A stretch of 64,000 bases of DNA from Corynebacterium sp. J010B-136 (lineage in GTDB: Bacteria; Actinomycetota; Actinomycetes; Mycobacteriales; Mycobacteriaceae), in contig NZ_PUGE01000003.1 of assembly GCF_002967075.1 (NCBI RefSeq), positions 304,987 through 368,986 of the forward strand, written 5' to 3'. Position 1 is the stretch's first letter; each line of letters opens with the position of its first letter. Below the pieces are notes generated by a model. It was not told the origin of the DNA. It did not search any database and saw nothing but the letters and a program-made list of their open reading frames with translations. The position numbers and the translations under genes were made by a program. Below are positions 18,299 through 27,155 of this stretch, piece after piece.

Positions 18299-19711
18299 CT
18301 AGCACTCCACCTGGGAGACAGATAGTCCCAGGGTCTTGGCCAAGCCACCAATCGAAGTCTCTTTGTACTTGGTCAGCATATCTCGGCCGGTCTCAGCCAT
18401 TGTCTGCACGGCATTATCGAGGGTGACGTAGTGCGTGCCTTCGCCCATGCGGGCAAGGCGTGCGGAGTTAATAGACTTTACTGCGCCAATCGCATTGCGC
18501 TCGATGCACGGAATCTGCACCAAGCCGCCGACTGGATCGCAGGTAAGGCCCAGATTGTGCTCCAGTGCGATTTCGGCAGCATTTTCGATCTGCGCTGGGC
18601 TTGAGCCTAAAATCTCCGCCAATCCGGCAGCAGCCATTGACGATGCCGAGCCGACTTCTCCTTGGCAGCCGACCTCAGCGCCAGAGATAGAAGCATTCTG
18701 CTTGATGATCATGCCAATAGCGCCAGCGGTGAGCAGAAAACGCCGGGCCGTCTCACGAGTGAAATCGGGGAGGAAATCACGCGCATAGTGCAAGACCGCG
18801 GGAATGATTCCGCAGGCACCGTTAGTTGGAGCGGTGACCACGCGGCCACCGGCAGCATTTTGCTCATTAACAGCTAGGGCATAGAGGTTCACCCACTCCA
18901 TGGCAGAAAAGCCTGACGCAGGATCATCTTGGTGCTCAAGCAATTGGCTATAAAGCTGCGGAGCACGGCGATTAACCTGCAGACCGCCGGGCAAAATCCC
19001 CTTGGTGGCGATGCCATCGGTAACGCACTCGCGCATGACATCCCACACCAGATCAAGGTGTGCGTAGACCTTGGCTAGCCCGCCATCTTCACGGTGGATA
19101 ATTGCTTCATTGGCGGAGACGATCTCCCAAATCTTCATGTCGTGCGTTCTGCACAACTCTAGGAGCTGATCACCGGTGCTGAAATCATAGGGGATTGCGT
19201 TGTCATTATTTTGCGCAGCCGCCATACCCGCTGGGACTTCCTGGGTGGCTTGCAGCTGCGCATCGAGCTCTGCACGTGAGAGAACAAAGCCGCCGCCCAC
19301 GGAGAAGTACTCCATATTGGTAGCGATTTCTTCACCATTTTCATCCCAGGCACTAAAGATCAAACAGTTCGGGTGCTCAGGTACTGGCTTGTTGTTAAAC
19401 GCAATAGAATATTCCACACTGCCGGCGGGGCCTTCGACTGTGCCTTCAGACGGGATAAAACTGCCCGCAAGCGGCTTAGCGTCAATAGGTACGGTCAGTG
19501 GCGCCCATCCGGCAAGGCCTAAAATAACGGCGCGGTCGGTGGCGTGGCCTTTACCCGTGGCTGAGAGCGAACCACGCAGCTCAGTATGTACTTTGGCTGG
19601 AGCATGCGGCAAAGATTCCATAAAGGTTTTCGCTGCACGCATGGGGCCAACGGTGTGGGAGGAGGAAGGCCCCACGCCTACTGAAAAGATGTCAATGACG
19701 CTAATGGTCAC
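18299..19711 (-). CDS. sdaA: L-serine ammonia-lyase (iron-sulfur type)
   Basis: The enzyme deaminates L-serine to pyruvate and ammonia using a [4Fe-4S] cluster. The single 470-residue chain fuses the beta-type N-terminal domain ([21 protein letters not shown]) and the alpha-type catalytic domain ([52 protein letters not shown]), which supply the cluster cysteines. The GTG start is preceded by AAAGGAGT at seven bases. It is monocistronic. A serine-type permease lies far away at 49.3-50.5 kb, not in the same operon. Confidence 0.95.
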   Translation of the reverse strand: MTISVIDIFSVGVGPSSSHTVGPMRAAKTFMESLPHAPAKVHTELRGSLSATGKGHATDRAVILGLAGWAPLTVPIDAKPLAGSFIPSEGTVEGPAGSVEYSIAFNNKPVPEHPNCLIFSAWDENGEEIATNMEYFSVGGGFVLSRAELDAQLQATQEVPAGMAAAQNNDNAIPYDFSTGDQLLELCRTHDMKIWEIVSANEAIIHREDGGLAKVYAHLDLVWDVMRECVTDGIATKGILPGGLQVNRRAPQLYSQLLEHQDDPASGFSAMEWVNLYALAVNEQNAAGGRVVTAPTNGACGIIPAVLHYARDFLPDFTRETARRFLLTAGAIGMIIKQNASISGAEVGCQGEVGSASSMAAAGLAEILGSSPAQIENAAEIALEHNLGLTCDPVGGLVQIPCIERNAIGAVKSINSARLARMGEGTHYVTLDNAVQTMAETGRDMLTKYKETSIGGLAKTLGLSVSQVEC

Positions 19712-19862
19712 GAAATGACTCCTTTCTAAAAAGGGGCTTGGAAAATTAGTATGGGGGGAGAAAGAAGCGCGAATTAGAAAACGAAAAATGCGCGTATCTG
19801 TGTGTCATTCTAACGCCAATGACTTAAATTAATCCGACATTGGCCGAAGATAAAAATTCATA

Positions 19863-19904
19863 GGGCGTGCGGAGAAAATTCAGCAGAATTTTCTCCGCAC
19901 GCCC
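19863..19904 (-). terminator. Strong hairpin after FMN reductase
   Basis: A perfect 19-bp stem (GGGCGTGCGGAGAAAATTC, 19863-19881, with 19886-19904) encloses a 4-base loop. It lies 38 bases past the minus-strand FMN reductase stop and ahead of the sdaA promoter region. The rest of the gap 19712-19942 is AT-rich with no ORF. Confidence 0.8.
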
Positions 19905-19942
19905 TTAAAATATAAGCCGGTGAGCTGGGGGATTGTTCGGTG

Positions 19943-20599
19943 TTAGTTTAGCAAGTCCGACATCGGCACAAAATCAGCGGTATCAATTCCCACCCCAGAC
20001 TTGCGTTTTCTACCAGCGTTGTGACTGAAGTCTTTTGCTAGTCCTTCAACATGGTCCGGATTGGCAACAATGAAATTAGCAAGCTCTCCAGCCGCGCGCG
20101 TGATGCGCTGATCAATACGCGCGCCCTCGGGCGTACCAAAGTCTTCCGTGGCCTGAAAGACCCCAGTCGGCATGACCATCGCGTGCAGGAAGGTCATCAA
20201 GGGGCGCAGTGCGAAGTCTAAGACCATACTGTGTCGCGCAGAACCAGCAGTTGCAGCGATGATAGTGGGCATGTCATTGATGCTTTCGACATCTAAGGAA
20301 TCGAAGAACATCTTAAACAGCCCTGAATAGCTACCCTGGAAAATCGGGGAGACCACAATGAGGCCGTCGGCTGCAGAAAGCGTCTTTTTTGCATCGTCAA
20401 GCAATGGCGTCTTGGCAGCCGTATTGACCAAAGCCGATGCTAATTCCTCGGCGTAGTCCCGCGCCTCAATAAAATGAACCTCAATGGACTCACCGCGGGA
20501 GGTAACGGCACTATCGACCGCAGCAGCAATCTTTTCGCCCAATTGGCGGGTGGATGACGGATTGGACAACCCGGCGGTGACAACGGCCAGAGAACGCAT
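19943..20599 (-). CDS. LLM-partnered NADPH-dependent FMN reductase (CE1759-type)
   Basis: The 218-residue flavodoxin-fold protein would supply reduced FMN to the monooxygenase encoded just upstream. Visible features are the N-terminal strand and phosphate loop (LAVVTAGLSNPSSTRQL), VSPIFQGSYSGLFKMFFDSLD, and IIAATAGSARHSMVLDFALRPLMTFLHA, typical of the family. The C terminus is basic (NAGRKRKSGVG). The pairing with an LLM-class protein matches the LLM-duo families named after C. efficiens genes CE1758/CE1759. Its gene follows the monooxygenase by 75 bases on the same strand. Confidence 0.85.
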   Translation of the reverse strand: MRSLAVVTAGLSNPSSTRQLGEKIAAAVDSAVTSRGESIEVHFIEARDYAEELASALVNTAAKTPLLDDAKKTLSAADGLIVVSPIFQGSYSGLFKMFFDSLDVESINDMPTIIAATAGSARHSMVLDFALRPLMTFLHAMVMPTGVFQATEDFGTPEGARIDQRITRAAGELANFIVANPDHVEGLAKDFSHNAGRKRKSGVGIDTADFVPMSDLLN

Positions 20600-20674
20600 T
20601 ATCTATTCATCTCTTTCTTTGTGTTCAAGCTATAAGTTTATCCATCCTACCTGCGCGAAGGAAGGTGGGGATTT

Positions 20675-21796
20675 TTAAGACTCTTCGGCAATCTTGCCCG
20701 GGGTGACCTGGAAGTGCGGGTTGTCACGGTTGGCCTTCAGCGAAGCGTGTGATGGCGGATCGGAAGGAACGTGCTCGGGGCGGCGAGCTTCCATGCGACG
20801 ACGCAGCTCTGGCACGATCTGGGTGCCGAGGATTTCAATCTGGTTGAGCACTACCTCCAGCGGCAAACCGGCGTGATCCATTAAGAAGAGCTGACGCTGG
20901 TAGTCGCCTACCCAGTCCGCAAACTGCATGGTGCGCTCAATAACCTGCTCAACGGTGCCCACGGTCAATGGTGTGAGCTCGGTAAATTCCTCCAGGCTTG
21001 GGCCATGGCCATAGACCGGTGCGACATCGAAGTAAGGACGGAACTGCTTCTTAGCTGCTTCTTCCGTTTCGCCGACGAAAATCTGTCCACCAAGACCGAC
21101 GATGGCCTGGTCCGCGCGACCGTGTCCATAAGCCTCGAAGCGGTTGCGGTACATGCCCACCATCTGCGCGACGTGTTCTTTATTCCAGAAAATATTGTTG
21201 TGGAAGTAGCCGTCACCGTAGAAGGCTGCCTGCTCTGCAATCTGTGGGGAGCGGATGGAACCGTGCCACACAAAAGGTGGAACATCATCGAGCGGGAATG
21301 GGGTGGAGGTATAACCCTGCAGTGGGGTGCGGAACTTTCCTTCCCAGGAGATATTCTTCTCGCGCCATAGACGACGTAGCAGGTGGTAATTCTCAATGGA
21401 AAGCGGGATACCTTCGCGGATATCTTTACCAAACCATGGGTAGACCGGACCAGTATTGCCGCGGCCCATCATCAAATCCACGCGGCCGCCGGAAAGATGC
21501 TGCAAAAAGGCAAAGTCTTCAGCAATCTTGAGCGGATCATTGGTGGTAATCAAGGTAGTGGAAGTCGACAGAATCAGATTTTCTGTCTGCGCAGCGATAT
21601 AGCCTAAGTGCGTGGTCGGCGAAGAAGGCACGAAAGGTGGGTTGTGGTGCTCGCCGGTGGCAAAGACATCTAGGCCAACTTCTTCTGCCTTGAGCGCAAT
21701 TTGCGTCATGGCATTAATGCGCTCGTGCTCAGTAGGGGTCTTGCCGGTGGTGGGGTCCTCGGTGACATCACCGATGGTCATGATTCCAAATTGCAT
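20675..21796 (-). CDS. LLM-class flavin-dependent monooxygenase (CE1758-type)
   Basis: This is a bacterial luciferase-like TIM-barrel oxidoreductase using FMNH2. Motifs include MQFGIMTIGDVTED, GLDVFATGEHHNPPFVPSSP, TTHLGYIAAQTENLILSTSTTLITTNDPLKIAEDFA, LSGGRVDLMMGRGNTGPVYPW and a glycine-rich WHGSIRSPQIAEQAA. GAGGA precedes the ATG. The C-terminal 40 residues are polar. With the downstream FMN reductase it forms a two-component monooxygenase; the oxidised substrate is unknown. Related corynebacterial genes are annotated only by family. Confidence 0.88.
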   Translation of the reverse strand: MQFGIMTIGDVTEDPTTGKTPTEHERINAMTQIALKAEEVGLDVFATGEHHNPPFVPSSPTTHLGYIAAQTENLILSTSTTLITTNDPLKIAEDFAFLQHLSGGRVDLMMGRGNTGPVYPWFGKDIREGIPLSIENYHLLRRLWREKNISWEGKFRTPLQGYTSTPFPLDDVPPFVWHGSIRSPQIAEQAAFYGDGYFHNNIFWNKEHVAQMVGMYRNRFEAYGHGRADQAIVGLGGQIFVGETEEAAKKQFRPYFDVAPVYGHGPSLEEFTELTPLTVGTVEQVIERTMQFADWVGDYQRQLFLMDHAGLPLEVVLNQIEILGTQIVPELRRRMEARRPEHVPSDPPSHASLKANRDNPHFQVTPGKIAEES

Positions 21797-21861
21797 TGTC
21801 GTGTCCTCGCTAAGAATTCAAGAAGGTGTTTAACTTCAAGATTTAAGTGTTTCTAAAAAGA

Positions 21862-21887
21862 AGAATAGCATATATGTGACACGTCAA
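21862..21887 (-). promoter_or_regulatory. Possible promoter/operator of the monooxygenase pair
   Basis: On the minus strand TTGACG (21887-21882) and TGCTATTCT (ending 21862) form -35 and extended -10 candidates with a short 14-base spacer. TGACGTGTCA in the same stretch is an inverted-repeat-like element. Weak but well placed. Confidence 0.35.
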
Positions 21888-21905
21888 CAAGTGGGTGTTG
21901 GTGTT

Positions 21906-22655
21906 TTAGCGTCCATTTAATGCCTCAATCAAAACCGCCAGGTCAGAGGAGGTAATAATTCTCAATGGCCGCTCGTTGCGTTTGCCAGTCTCGGTGACGA
22001 TGGCGGCGTAAGGAAGACGTCCGTTTTTATCTGGGTTGATGAGGGCATCGACAGCTTCTTGCGCTGTGATGTCCCGGGATAAAAACACTGCATCATCGAC
22101 TTTTTTGACCATTTTTAAAACGTCACCAATGGTGCGGGCATCAAGGACGTTATTGTCAGCGAGATCGTTTGCCACCCACCGGGAGATGGTGTTGGTGGTT
22201 AATAGTTGGATGAACTTGTGGTCTTCATAAACCGGGATCTGGGCGAAGCCTTGAAGGCGAATCACGCGCAGTGCTTTGGATACTTCAGACGCAGGCGTCA
22301 GCGTCACCACGTCCGTGGATTCCAGGATGGATAAAGCGCGAGGAGGATCCATTAATATTCCGCGCAGCATTTCAATATCTTCTATAACCGCAGGATGTGG
22401 CTCGGCTATAGGTTCGCCCTCGTGATAGCGGCCATGAGAAATTGCATTGCGCAGGTTTCCATAGTCTTTTAAGACTTCACCTTGCTGGCGTGAGAGCAGG
22501 TGTTTATCCACGGCCCGGTCGACCATCCACCAAAAAGAGTCGGAACGTTTGGCATCTAAAACGATGCGCAGATGCGTTTCGATGTCATTGAAAGCGGCGA
22601 GGAAAGGGATGGCGCGGCTTTGGTAGCTAGAGGCATCACTATTTGAGGACGTCAT
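21906..22655 (-). CDS. HEPN-like domain fused to a CBS-domain pair
   Basis: The last two thirds (about residues 105-249) are two CBS repeats, the fold that binds adenosine nucleotides (ILESTDVVTLTPASEVSKAL; then a second repeat starting near VLDARTIGDVLKM and ending ITSSDLAVLIEALNGR). The first 80 residues are all-helical: FNDIETHLRIVLD, then SFWWMVDRAVDKHLLS, then YGNLRNAISHGRY. The RNAISH segment (Arg69-His74) is the R-x4-H pattern of HEPN RNases with the usual following Gly, so I infer a HEPN-like ribonuclease or RNA-binding domain gated by nucleotide. The gene is monocistronic or distal to none, with a leaderless-type promoter. Confidence 0.72.
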   Translation of the reverse strand: MTSSNSDASSYQSRAIPFLAAFNDIETHLRIVLDAKRSDSFWWMVDRAVDKHLLSRQQGEVLKDYGNLRNAISHGRYHEGEPIAEPHPAVIEDIEMLRGILMDPPRALSILESTDVVTLTPASEVSKALRVIRLQGFAQIPVYEDHKFIQLLTTNTISRWVANDLADNNVLDARTIGDVLKMVKKVDDAVFLSRDITAQEAVDALINPDKNGRLPYAAIVTETGKRNERPLRIITSSDLAVLIEALNGR

Positions 22656-22669
22656 GCTTTTCTAGCGTA
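22656..22669 (-). promoter_or_regulatory. Leaderless-type promoter for the HEPN/CBS gene
   Basis: On the minus strand TACGCT (22669-22664) is followed by eight bases and the ATG at 22655. No Shine-Dalgarno sequence is present. Confidence 0.4.
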
Positions 22670-22744
22670 CCGAAATTGCCCATTGGGACATCGCCAAATT
22701 GTGGCCTAAATCCCTGCAGGGTGCGAGTTTTAGGCAGTGCAGGT

Positions 22745-23644
22745 TTAAGAGGTGTAAACGCCGCGATCGAGGTAGTCACAGGTTGCCATGGTGCCTTCTC
22801 GGTAGCCGGCGAGGAAAGCTTCCTGGCGCTGCTCAGAGGTTCCGTGGGTAAAGGTATCTGGGCGCACCTCGCCTGAGCTGCGTTCTTGAATATTGTCATC
22901 GCCAACCGCGCGTGCAGTCTCAACTGCCGCTGCCACCTGTTCCCGAGTGATTGGCTCTAAGAGTGCATCCTCACCTTTGTCGGCATAAGAAGCCCAAATG
23001 CCCGCGTAGCAGTCGGCCTGCAGCTCGATCTTCACAGCGTTGGATTCTGCACCCGGCTCGTTATAATTCGACAATCCCAACGTGCCTTCGAGCTGCTGAA
23101 CGTGGTGTCCGAATTCGTGGGCGACGATATACATCTGCGCCAGTGGCCCGTCAGAGCCACCAAGACTTTCTAGCTGTTCGAAGAAAGAGACATCGAAATA
23201 GGCAGTTTGATCAGTGGGGCAGTAAAACGGGCCGGTGGCTGCCGAAGCCATACCGCAGCCTGACTGCGTGGTCTGTTGGAAGATAACGCGGCCTGGTTCT
23301 GTGTATTCAATATCGGCCTGCTGCGGCAAAAGCTCTGCCCAGACATCATCAACAGAAATGCCGGTAAAGTCCACGCGGCAATCGGCATGAGTATTGCCGT
23401 CTTCAAGAGTCTGGCAATGTGCCAAAGGTTCATTGGCATCTTCGCCGCTTTCAATAGCCGGCTGGGCTTGCTCCTGGCCGCCGAGCAACTCGCCCAGCTG
23501 CCCCGGGCTTCCACCCAGAAGTAGAAATAATCCCACCAGCAAGAGAGAACCAAAGCCACCGCCGGCAGCAATCATGCCGCCACGCCCGCCACGACCCGAG
23601 GATGCACGGCGGCCTTGCGGAACAGAACCCTTTTTGAATGTCAT
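22745..23644 (-). CDS. Neutral zinc metallopeptidase, YpfJ family
   Basis: The protein is a membrane-anchored metallopeptidase-like protein. From ATG 23644 it is 299 residues: a basic Gly/Arg-rich N terminus, one membrane helix (IAAGGGFGSLLLVGLFLLL), then an extracytoplasmic domain. VAHEFGHHVQQLEG is the HExxH zinc site and ELQADCYAGIWA supplies the third ligand region, both standard for this family. Four or more cysteines could form disulfides outside the cell (CQTLEDGNTHADC, CGMASAATGPFYC). A longer ORF from 23671 exists but adds nine atypical residues. Substrate unknown. Confidence 0.85.
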   Translation of the reverse strand: MTFKKGSVPQGRRASSGRGGRGGMIAAGGGFGSLLLVGLFLLLGGSPGQLGELLGGQEQAQPAIESGEDANEPLAHCQTLEDGNTHADCRVDFTGISVDDVWAELLPQQADIEYTEPGRVIFQQTTQSGCGMASAATGPFYCPTDQTAYFDVSFFEQLESLGGSDGPLAQMYIVAHEFGHHVQQLEGTLGLSNYNEPGAESNAVKIELQADCYAGIWASYADKGEDALLEPITREQVAAAVETARAVGDDNIQERSSGEVRPDTFTHGTSEQRQEAFLAGYREGTMATCDYLDRGVYTS

Positions 23645-23891
23645 GCACTGATCATGCCATAGCCAAGACAAGAAAATGGGTGGAGAGTTGAAAATTTCCG
23701 ATAACCGTGGAACACCCTTGATGCAGAATACGGAATATTTAAGTGACTAAGATTGACCCCTTTAGAGAAGGGCGCGATAAAGACGAGTAGACTTGGGCCG
23801 TTCATGTCTTCTTCCTCCTTGTCGCGCGCGCTGTCTACGCAAGGCGATGGTCGAAGAAGTGGCTGCAAACTTGAAAGGAATGAACACAAAC

Positions 23892-25715
23892 GTGTTGCGT
23901 ACACACCTAGCGGGCGAACTCCGCAAAGAGCTAACCGGAGAAACCGTCACCCTAACCGGTTGGGTTTCCCGACGTCGTGACCACGGCGGCGTTATCTTCA
24001 TTGACCTGCGCGACCGTTCCGGTCTCGCACAGGCTGTCTTCCGCGAGTCTGAGGTTGCTGAGCAAGCTCACGAACTGCGCTCGGAATTCGTCGTGAAGGT
24101 AACCGGCGTTGTTGAAGCTCGCCCAGAAGGTTCAGAGAACCCAAACCTGGCATCTGGCGAGATTGAACTTAACGTCACCGAGCTCGAGGTGTTGAATAAG
24201 TCTGCAGCACTGCCATTCCAAATCGATGACCCATCGTCTTCCGGTGAAGTAGGCGAAGAAGCACGTCTTCGCTACCGCTACCTAGATTTGCGTCGCAAGA
24301 CTCAAGGCGACGCACTGCGTCTGCGCTCGGCTGCTAACCGCGCTGCTCGCCGCGTTCTGGACCGCCACGAGTTCACTGAGATTGAAACCCCAACTCTGAC
24401 CCGCTCTACGCCAGAGGGCGCGCGTGACTTCCTGGTCCCAGCACGTCTGAAGCCAGGTTCTTGGTACGCACTTCCTCAGTCTCCGCAGCTGTTCAAGCAG
24501 TTGCTGATGGTTGCTGGCATGGAGCGTTACTACCAGTTGGCACGTTGCTACCGCGATGAAGACTTCCGTGCAGACCGCCAGCCAGAATTTACTCAGCTGG
24601 ACGTTGAGATGTCCTTCGTTGACCAAGAAGACGTCATTGCCTTGGGCGAAGAGATCATTGCTGAGCTGTGGAAGCTTATCGGATACGAGATCACCACTCC
24701 GATCCCGCGCATGACCTACGCCGATGCCATGAAGTACTACGGCACCGATAAGCCGGACCTGCGCTTTGATATCAAGCTCGTAGAGTGCACCGACTTCTTC
24801 AAGGACACCACCTTCCGCGTATTCCAGAACGAATACGTCGGCGCGGTCGTCATGGAAGGTGGCGCATCTCAGCCACGTCGCCAGTTCGACGCTTGGCAGG
24901 AATGGGCAAAGCAGCGCGGCGCTAAGGGTCTTGCTTACATCACAGTTGCCGAAGATGGCACCTTGGGTGGCCCGGTTGCGAAGAACATTACCGACGCTGA
25001 GCGCGAAGGCATTGCAGAGCACGTCGGCGCTAAACCTGGCGATGCGATCTTCTTCGCCGCTGGTGATACGAAGTCTTCCCGTGCACTGCTTGGTGCTGCA
25101 CGTGGAGAGATCGCTCGCAAGAACAACCTCATCAAGGAAGGCGACTGGGCATTTACCTGGGTTGTTGACGCTCCAATGTTTGAGCCTGCAGCTGAAGCCA
25201 CCGCATCCGGTGACGTTGCTTTGGGTAACTCCTCATGGACCGCTGTGCACCACGCCTTTACCTCTCCTAAGCCAGAGTGGATGGATTCTTTTGATGAGAA
25301 TCCAGGTGAGGCTACGGCTTACGCTTATGACATTGTCTGCAACGGCAATGAAATCGGCGGCGGCTCCATCCGTATCCACAACGCTGATGTGCAAAAGCGC
25401 GTCTTCAACGTCATGGGTATCGGCGAAGAAGAAGCACAGGAGAAGTTCGGCTTCCTGTTGGATGCCTTCCAGTACGGTGCACCACCACACGGCGGCATCG
25501 CTTTGGGCTGGGACCGTATCGTCTCGCTGCTCGGCGGCTTCGACTCCATCCGCGACGTCATCGCATTCCCGAAGTCCGGAGGCGGAGTAGACCCACTTAC
25601 CGATGCACCAGCACCAATTCCTGCGCAGCAGCGTAAGGAAACTGGCGTTGATTTCAAGCCAGAAAAAGCTAAGGCACAGGCAGACGCTAAGTCTGCTGAC
25701 CAGGCTGAAGCTTAA
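23892..25715 (+). CDS. aspS: Aspartyl-tRNA synthetase
   Basis: AspRS charges tRNA-Asp, and in genomes lacking AsnRS may be non-discriminating. The GTG at 23892 gives the family's usual (M)[13 protein letters not shown] beginning; GAAAGGA lies 12 bases upstream, while starts at 23793, 23847 or 23880 add unconserved residues. The OB-fold ([25 protein letters not shown]), class II motif 2 ([21 protein letters not shown]), the GAD insertion domain and motif 3 ([11 protein letters not shown]) are intact. The tail is a charged Ala/Lys stretch. Length is about 607 residues, normal for bacterial AspRS. Confidence 0.95.
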   Translation: MLRTHLAGELRKELTGETVTLTGWVSRRRDHGGVIFIDLRDRSGLAQAVFRESEVAEQAHELRSEFVVKVTGVVEARPEGSENPNLASGEIELNVTELEVLNKSAALPFQIDDPSSSGEVGEEARLRYRYLDLRRKTQGDALRLRSAANRAARRVLDRHEFTEIETPTLTRSTPEGARDFLVPARLKPGSWYALPQSPQLFKQLLMVAGMERYYQLARCYRDEDFRADRQPEFTQLDVEMSFVDQEDVIALGEEIIAELWKLIGYEITTPIPRMTYADAMKYYGTDKPDLRFDIKLVECTDFFKDTTFRVFQNEYVGAVVMEGGASQPRRQFDAWQEWAKQRGAKGLAYITVAEDGTLGGPVAKNITDAEREGIAEHVGAKPGDAIFFAAGDTKSSRALLGAARGEIARKNNLIKEGDWAFTWVVDAPMFEPAAEATASGDVALGNSSWTAVHHAFTSPKPEWMDSFDENPGEATAYAYDIVCNGNEIGGGSIRIHNADVQKRVFNVMGIGEEEAQEKFGFLLDAFQYGAPPHGGIALGWDRIVSLLGGFDSIRDVIAFPKSGGGVDPLTDAPAPIPAQQRKETGVDFKPEKAKAQADAKSADQAEA

Positions 25716-25723
25716 TATGAAAT

Positions 25724-25826
25724 CTCCCGCGCATAGCGATAAAAGACCTGTGTGCGGGAGCAGAAGCTAGTAAATGGAACCACTAGTTTCTGCCGCGAAA
25801 ACTCTTCCGTGGTATTAGTGGTTCCA
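25724..25826 (+). promoter_or_regulatory. Mutually exclusive hairpin array before the APH-like kinase gene
   Basis: Three stems can form. Stem A pairs CTCCCGCGCA (25724-25733) with 25751-25760. Stem B pairs GCAGAAGCTAGT (25760-25771) with 25782-25793. Stem C pairs TGGAACCACTAGT (25775-25787) with 25814-25826. B and C share 25782-25787, so only one can form at a time. Stem A probably ends the aspS transcript. B/C could act as an attenuator or be a DNA-level operator; neither is followed by a long T run. Confidence 0.5.
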
Positions 25827-25843
25827 GACTCAAGGAGAAGACC

Positions 25844-27070
25844 GTGAACCTAGAACAACAACAAGTCGTCGACATCGCTCAAGACTTGCTGTCGCGGCGG
25901 TTTGGCGGTCAACAAAAACTCTCCGAAGTAGAAGAACTCTCTGGTTCTGGCCATGCAGTCGTGCTGCGCGCACGGGTTGCATCCTCACCATTTCTCCAAC
26001 AGCGCACGGTAGTGCTTAAGCACAACCCGCCAACGGGGCAGGCTTTGGATGATGTGGCCTTCATCAGTGAAGTGGTGGCGTATCAATTCACCACCTCGCT
26101 ATCCGAAGACACCAGGCCAGGACCCGTGCTTTTAGCGCACGATATTGATGAGCGTATTTTGGTGCTCACTGACTTAGGTGACTCCAATACTTTGTCGGAT
26201 ACCTTGGCAAAGGCTGATGATGAAGAGCGTCTGCAAGTAATCCGCGCACTTGGCACGGAGTTGGGGCAGATGCATGCCGATACTGCTGGCCGCGAGCCTG
26301 ACTTTGAAGCGCTTGCTAACCGGGTAATCCGCAATCAACCAGATATCATCAACTATCAATTGCGCGCGGAAGCTTTGCACAATTCGATTTATCTCGGCTT
26401 GGAAATTCTCAAGCGTGCAGGCTTGACCCCGCCGGAGGCTGTTTCCAGCTACGCGAATGCATCCGCTGCGACACTGCTAAGCGGTAATGAACGGGCATTT
26501 ACTCCGTTTGACTTGTCGCCGGACAACATCATTGTCTCCCAGAAGATTTCCTTCTTGGACTATGAATGGGCAGGCTTTAGAAACGTTGGCTTTGACGTGG
26601 CATGCGTTATTGCAGGCTTCCCACAGTTCCTATTCGCTCGCCCGATCTCCGATGAAGAAGGAGACGTCTTCATCCATGCGTGGGCTCGCGAGGTCGTAGA
26701 AACATGGCCCCGCTTTGGTGAAAGTGAAGAACTTAACCGTTTGATCGTGCGCTCTCTTATTGGTTGGGCACTGTCTAGCGTTGCCACCATGTACGCCGGT
26801 GGTGTGGAAGAGCTAGCAGCATTTTCGGCTGAAGACCGCGAGATCGATGACGTCTTTGCTAACTCTTTGTTGCGCGGTAGCAACCAGGCTCCCTTTAGCG
26901 ATGATGAGCTGTTGATTCGCCGCGACCTTTATGAGACATTCGAATCGCTCCACAGGTTTGCAGCACGTCGCGGACGTGGCTCTTATGCTGAGGAATATAA
27001 GTCCATTGAGGAATTTAGCCAGCAGGTTGCCGACCGGCTGCGGGAGCCACGCCCGAATAATTATCGCTAG
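25844..27070 (+). CDS. APH-like phosphotransferase family protein
   Basis: The 408-residue protein has the aminoglycoside phosphotransferase/choline kinase fold. The N-terminal lobe has VVLRARV and RTVVLKHNPP (candidate ATP-lysine). The catalytic loop is FTPFDLSPDNIIV, in which the usual HGD is replaced by PFD but Asp and Asn remain, and the metal-binding motif is FLDYEWAG. The substrate is not known. AAGGAG lies eight bases before the GTG. It follows aspS with a structured leader and precedes rarA by 85 bases. A small-molecule kinase is more likely than antibiotic resistance in this setting. Confidence 0.78.
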   Translation: MNLEQQQVVDIAQDLLSRRFGGQQKLSEVEELSGSGHAVVLRARVASSPFLQQRTVVLKHNPPTGQALDDVAFISEVVAYQFTTSLSEDTRPGPVLLAHDIDERILVLTDLGDSNTLSDTLAKADDEERLQVIRALGTELGQMHADTAGREPDFEALANRVIRNQPDIINYQLRAEALHNSIYLGLEILKRAGLTPPEAVSSYANASAATLLSGNERAFTPFDLSPDNIIVSQKISFLDYEWAGFRNVGFDVACVIAGFPQFLFARPISDEEGDVFIHAWAREVVETWPRFGESEELNRLIVRSLIGWALSSVATMYAGGVEELAAFSAEDREIDDVFANSLLRGSNQAPFSDDELLIRRDLYETFESLHRFAARRGRGSYAEEYKSIEEFSQQVADRLREPRPNNYR

Positions 27071-27155
27071 CCTAGTTATCTCCTTGTCCACCTCACTGGG
27101 GCTATCCAGGAGATGGTTCAAGGCTTAGGGCTTTTCGAATGGTGAGAAGGTAGTC

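Noticed and set aside
23753..23980. 75-codon ORF overlapping the aspS leader and start
   Set aside because: It runs out of frame through the conserved start of AspRS; Arg/Lys-rich with no supporting ribosome site.
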